Assembly (NCBI GenBank): GCA_011009095.1
Contig: VTPC01000943.1
Location: forward strand, 46,167-110,166
From: Ignelater luminosus
Lineage: Eukaryota > Arthropoda > Insecta > Coleoptera > Elateridae
DNA length: 64,000 nucleotides
Direction: 5' to 3'
Part shown: one piece after another, positions 60,405-64,000 of the stretch
Layout of the letters: each line of letters begins with the position of its first letter
How positions within the stretch are numbered: position 1 is the first letter of the stretch
Program-made: the position numbers and the translations under genes
The notes under the pieces: model-generated
The model's database searches: none
What the model was told of the DNA's origin: nothing
What the model saw: the letters and a program-made list of their open reading frames with translations, nothing else

Positions 60405-63400
60405 GTGAGTTTTGCCGGCTTTGTTATTGATCCTCTCTTGGGGGGTTTACTTGAATGAAGTCTGAATAGTGGTGGATCTTTCCTGGGACTTCAGATGAAT
60501 CATTGGAGAGTTTCACTAGTTTAACAAAAATCAGCTGTAACAATTAAGAGATTTACAAAGAAAAAATTTAAGCTTGAAACTGACAACTGATAAGAATTGC
60601 TTAATTGTTGCTATTGTAGATTTTTATGTCTCCGATCAAATCGTTCAAATTCTTTTGTTTAAAACGGAAACAGTTTTGCAATGACAAAATGATTACTATT
60701 AGATTACTCACCTTTGAGTTGGAAATAGTTGCGAGTAATTTTTTCTGCATTTGGTGCATGTTAGTTATCAATGTGTTTTCTAGAGCTTTATTTTATATTA
60801 AACAATTGAAACTTACTATTTATTTTTGTTTTAGTCGATTGTTTTCATTGATTATTTAGTTTGCTGCCATGATCATTACTATACCTACCATTGTTTTTTT
60901 TTTTCGAGAAAAAAGATGAGACTCTTGCTGCATTAATCGTCTCTTCATTCTACTGCCTTTCACAATTTTTTTCTTGTATTCATTTCTTATAATAAAACCT
61001 TGCTAAGAGGTTGCCAAATGGTTTGCTCAAAATTGAATTGAACATTAAAGCAAAAACATAATTGAACGAAACATAAAAAAACCAATCCAATTTTGAGACA
61101 TGGATAAATTGCCCTATTGAGACATTTCGTTTCGAAAATTTGAAGCCAATTGGGTTGCAGTGTAAAACTTAAAAATGAAAGCAATTAAATTATTAGAAAG
61201 GAAAAACCAGAGACAGCCTACCGATTAAAAAGTTGGAAAAACAGTAGAACTAAAGATGATAAATAGAAGTTTTCCAAATCAAGATGGCGTGAGACCACTT
61301 GGTTTCAATTTTGATTCGTTATTATAAGACTTATCACCACTGTGTACTAATACACTGAAGAAAAGTCTTATCAACAATAACCAATATTAACGATCAATAG
61401 CCACTTTTCAGAAAAATGGAATCTACATCAAACTTATCTCAAAATCCAATTCAATTGTCATAAAACACGAATTGCCTTCATCATCAGTATTCATATAAAT
61501 CATCACCTGATCCATTCTGAATAAAATCGAATTTCCATTCAGTTGTCATACTAAACTGATAACAATGGATGAATATGAATACCAGCCAACATGAAGAATT
61601 TTTTTTATTCCACAGACGAACATCCTATTGTCTTTTATGTTAATTGCCTTTTTGTTATTTCCTGTTGATTTTCTAATTTCTGCTTCTTCACAGTTTGGTT
61701 TTTATTGTCCAATAAATATTAGTAAATAATTGAAAACCTTATTAAAAAGTAAAATTTATTGTTATTCATTTATTTATGGAGAGAGCAGAGTGTGCAGTGT
61801 TATTGCCCCCTCAACTAATTATTATTAAGTAAAAATCCAATTAGCACTAATTTAAATAAAAAGTCTACGCTTCTCTTAGCAAATTAGTAAAAATGTAAAT
61901 CTGCATAAAATAATACAATTATACGGATGCGTTCACAATAATGCCACGGTTGTTGTTTGTTACGCTTTGTCGGAAGCGGCAAAAATCGTCATGTATATCG
62001 AATTTTCAACTCTCTTAAAGAAATTCAATCTTGTGCATTTTTCTGTGTGCAACCACCACAGATGTATTAATATAATGTAAAAATATGTAGAACATTTCTC
62101 TAGACCGTATTAAAACAACAGTTCTTTCACTCACTCTGTAGGTTGCTGCAATTTATTATCGATGGTGACGTGCAGAAATTAACAACTGAATGTGTGTTTT
62201 CGCGGTGAACGACTTTTCTCTTTGGCCTCTCTCAAGGTCATTACCTCATTTATCTACTTGAGGTATCATCAATGAATTTTCTTAATTTAAAAGAAATTCT
62301 TTAAGGATGCACTTTTATTTAACATAATTCTATAATTAATTTTACACTAGTGAAAAACCTTTTAAGACGTCACAATTGATTCTAATATTTCCTATTGGTT
62401 TATTTTACATTCCCCAATAAAAATACAGCAAAAACGAACCGTTATGAGAAAGTTACACTGAAGTAGTAATGTACTGTTGTTATTTTTCTCTAAAGAATTT
62501 TCTTTTAAAAATATTTGTTGATACTAAATTAAATATTGTTAGAAAATACTATAGATAAACAAATCCACACTTTCTGTTTGGTTTTCTTAGGTTTTTGTTT
62601 TAGCATAGAAAAAGAAATATTCAGGTTTTTCTTGTTTTTTCTTGGTAACATTAGGTTTGCAAATTATTATTAATGTTAATAGTAATGAAGAACTTGTTTT
62701 AGTTTACGGCCTAAGTAACACAAAATTTCGTCGGTATTCTCTTCAGATATTAATTTCCTATTTATGCTAAAATAATATACTCAAGAAAAAAAGTTAAGAT
62801 TATAAAACTATATAGATCTAACCTTAACCTCTATACAAAAAATGTAACATAAAATATCTTCCTATCATTAAAAGTCATTAAAATCTTGAATAATAATTAA
62901 GAAGTTAATTATGACTTCTTATTATTAAGATGTACCGATATTTAATAATGAATGAAAACTACTTTTTCTTCTTGATTGTATACTTTCGGCTGGGGCATAT
63001 TGTGTGTGTGAATTCATGAGAGAGTATTATAACGGGGAAGGTGTTCAATTCCGCTATTTTATTGTTTAGTGTAAATCCGACTCTGCGGATAGGTCAATAC
63101 AGCCGTCTGCATAGAACGAATGTTTCGAGAGAAGCGAATTTTTGGTGGATGTGTGCACTGAAATTTTTAAATGAAGGGCTTCGACGATATTATTTCTGTT
63201 AGAAAGAATCTTTTGTGTCAGTGCTCGATCTTTAGGTCGTTTTTTCTTCCAGTGATTAAGAGGAAATCCTTCAGGGTCAAGGTTTTATATTTATGAACTT
63301 CTTTGTATCTAAATTTGTTTCATCTCTTTGTGTAAGGTTGCGAAGGTATATTCGGCTATAATAAGAAGAAAAAGTAGATACGACAAAGCGTGGATTTTCT

Positions 63401-64000
63401 AACTTTGATTTTTTGAACTAAAGTTTTTTTTAATGTTCAAATATTTCTCTGCATTGATTTGGACGTCATATGATTCCTCTCTGTGAACAGAGGTGAATGA
63501 CACCACTCCCGGGGTACGGAGTAGATTACGAACAAGGTTCAAAAGAAAATCCACAATAACAATAGAATTTAGGATTCTGTTATATACTATAAACGCTCTT
63601 TGAATGAGAATCCCAGAAAGGTGTTTTCCTTTCGTTCCCTTTTAAATGATGTTCAGTGCTAACTTAATTCTGATTTTCTTAGATTTTTATTGGTCTGAGG
63701 TAATCTAAAGCAAACCTAAATTTCTAAATTAAGCCGATGAAAGCTTTTTTAAGCTTGTTACCAACAGGGATTTCGTGAGATGAATTTTCTTGGAAATTAC
63801 TGAGTTTTGTTTCTATTCTTTTTTCTTTTAGATCGAATAGGGATAGCTTTATAAAGACTAAATTTCAGTAACAGATATTGTGTACTTTCCAAAACAGGTC
63901 TTGAGTTAGCAATTTGTTTCTCTACCGTCTTCATTTAGTAGTCGGCAAATTCGAATCGAATGACTGTCTGCACAATCAGAAGTCGTACCAAAATTGTTTC
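60405..64000. other. Presumed first intron, nothing recognised
   Basis: AT-rich sequence with scattered TTTCTT tracts. Open frames such as 60626-60859 have no recognised similarity. No terminal repeats, tRNA genes or coding exons were found, although small exons could be missed. Confidence 0.35.

Noticed and set aside
60626-60859. 77-residue open frame after the TATA promoter
   Set aside because: Composition of AT-rich noncoding sequence; start lacks context and no similarity is seen.
1-64000. CRISPR arrays, bacterial operons or functional tRNA/rRNA genes
   Set aside because: Spliced eukaryotic genes throughout; no regularly spaced repeats with unique spacers, and the only tRNA-like sequence does not fold as a functional tRNA.

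Overview
This window is AT-rich nuclear DNA from an insect. Genes have short GT-AG introns mixed with very long ones, and decayed transposons of many classes fill the introns and intergenic space, including a Mos1-like mariner. A beetle is a reasonable guess, but nothing here fixes the order.

The left 34 kb holds six recognisable or partly recognisable host genes. Cytoplasmic isoleucyl-tRNA synthetase (minus, 7236-1186) diverges from the mitochondrial ribosome rescue factor ICT1/MRPL58 (plus, 7735-8559). ICT1 converges on LUC7L, a U1 snRNP splicing factor (minus, 20714-9127), whose third intron is 8.9 kb of nested repeats. LUC7L diverges from the ribosome biogenesis gene RRS1 (plus, 21357-22599). 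RRS1 converges on a three-exon 103-residue gene resembling the DUF4485 family (minus, 24005-22712). That gene is head to head with CFAP276, an axonemal microtubule inner protein (plus, 24298-34031), which is split by introns of 5.7 and 3.5 kb.

From 34 to 45.9 kb there is no host gene. This stretch holds a tRNA-like SINE head, a Ty3/gypsy relic interrupted by a Ty1/copia relic, a second copia relic on the other strand, and hAT and Tc1/mariner-like transposase pieces. From 45.9 to 59.4 kb a single unidentified plus-strand gene can be assembled from four phase-compatible exons. It encodes 659 residues, is largely disordered, and ends in a Cys-rich cluster. Its introns carry an RTE-like LINE, hAT and copia relics, a Jockey-like LINE, a CT/CCCT microsatellite and GC-rich arrays. 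At 60.15 kb a TATA-box promoter and a noncoding first exon open a plus-strand gene whose coding part is not visible here.

The strongest unusual signals are a dispersed GC-rich 12-bp minisatellite element found at five loci; a complete-ended KRBA2-type integrase DNA transposon; a 1-kb foldback Tc1/mariner element; two MITEs with target duplications; a homopolymer frameshift in the otherwise intact IleRS gene; and the axonemal gene pair.
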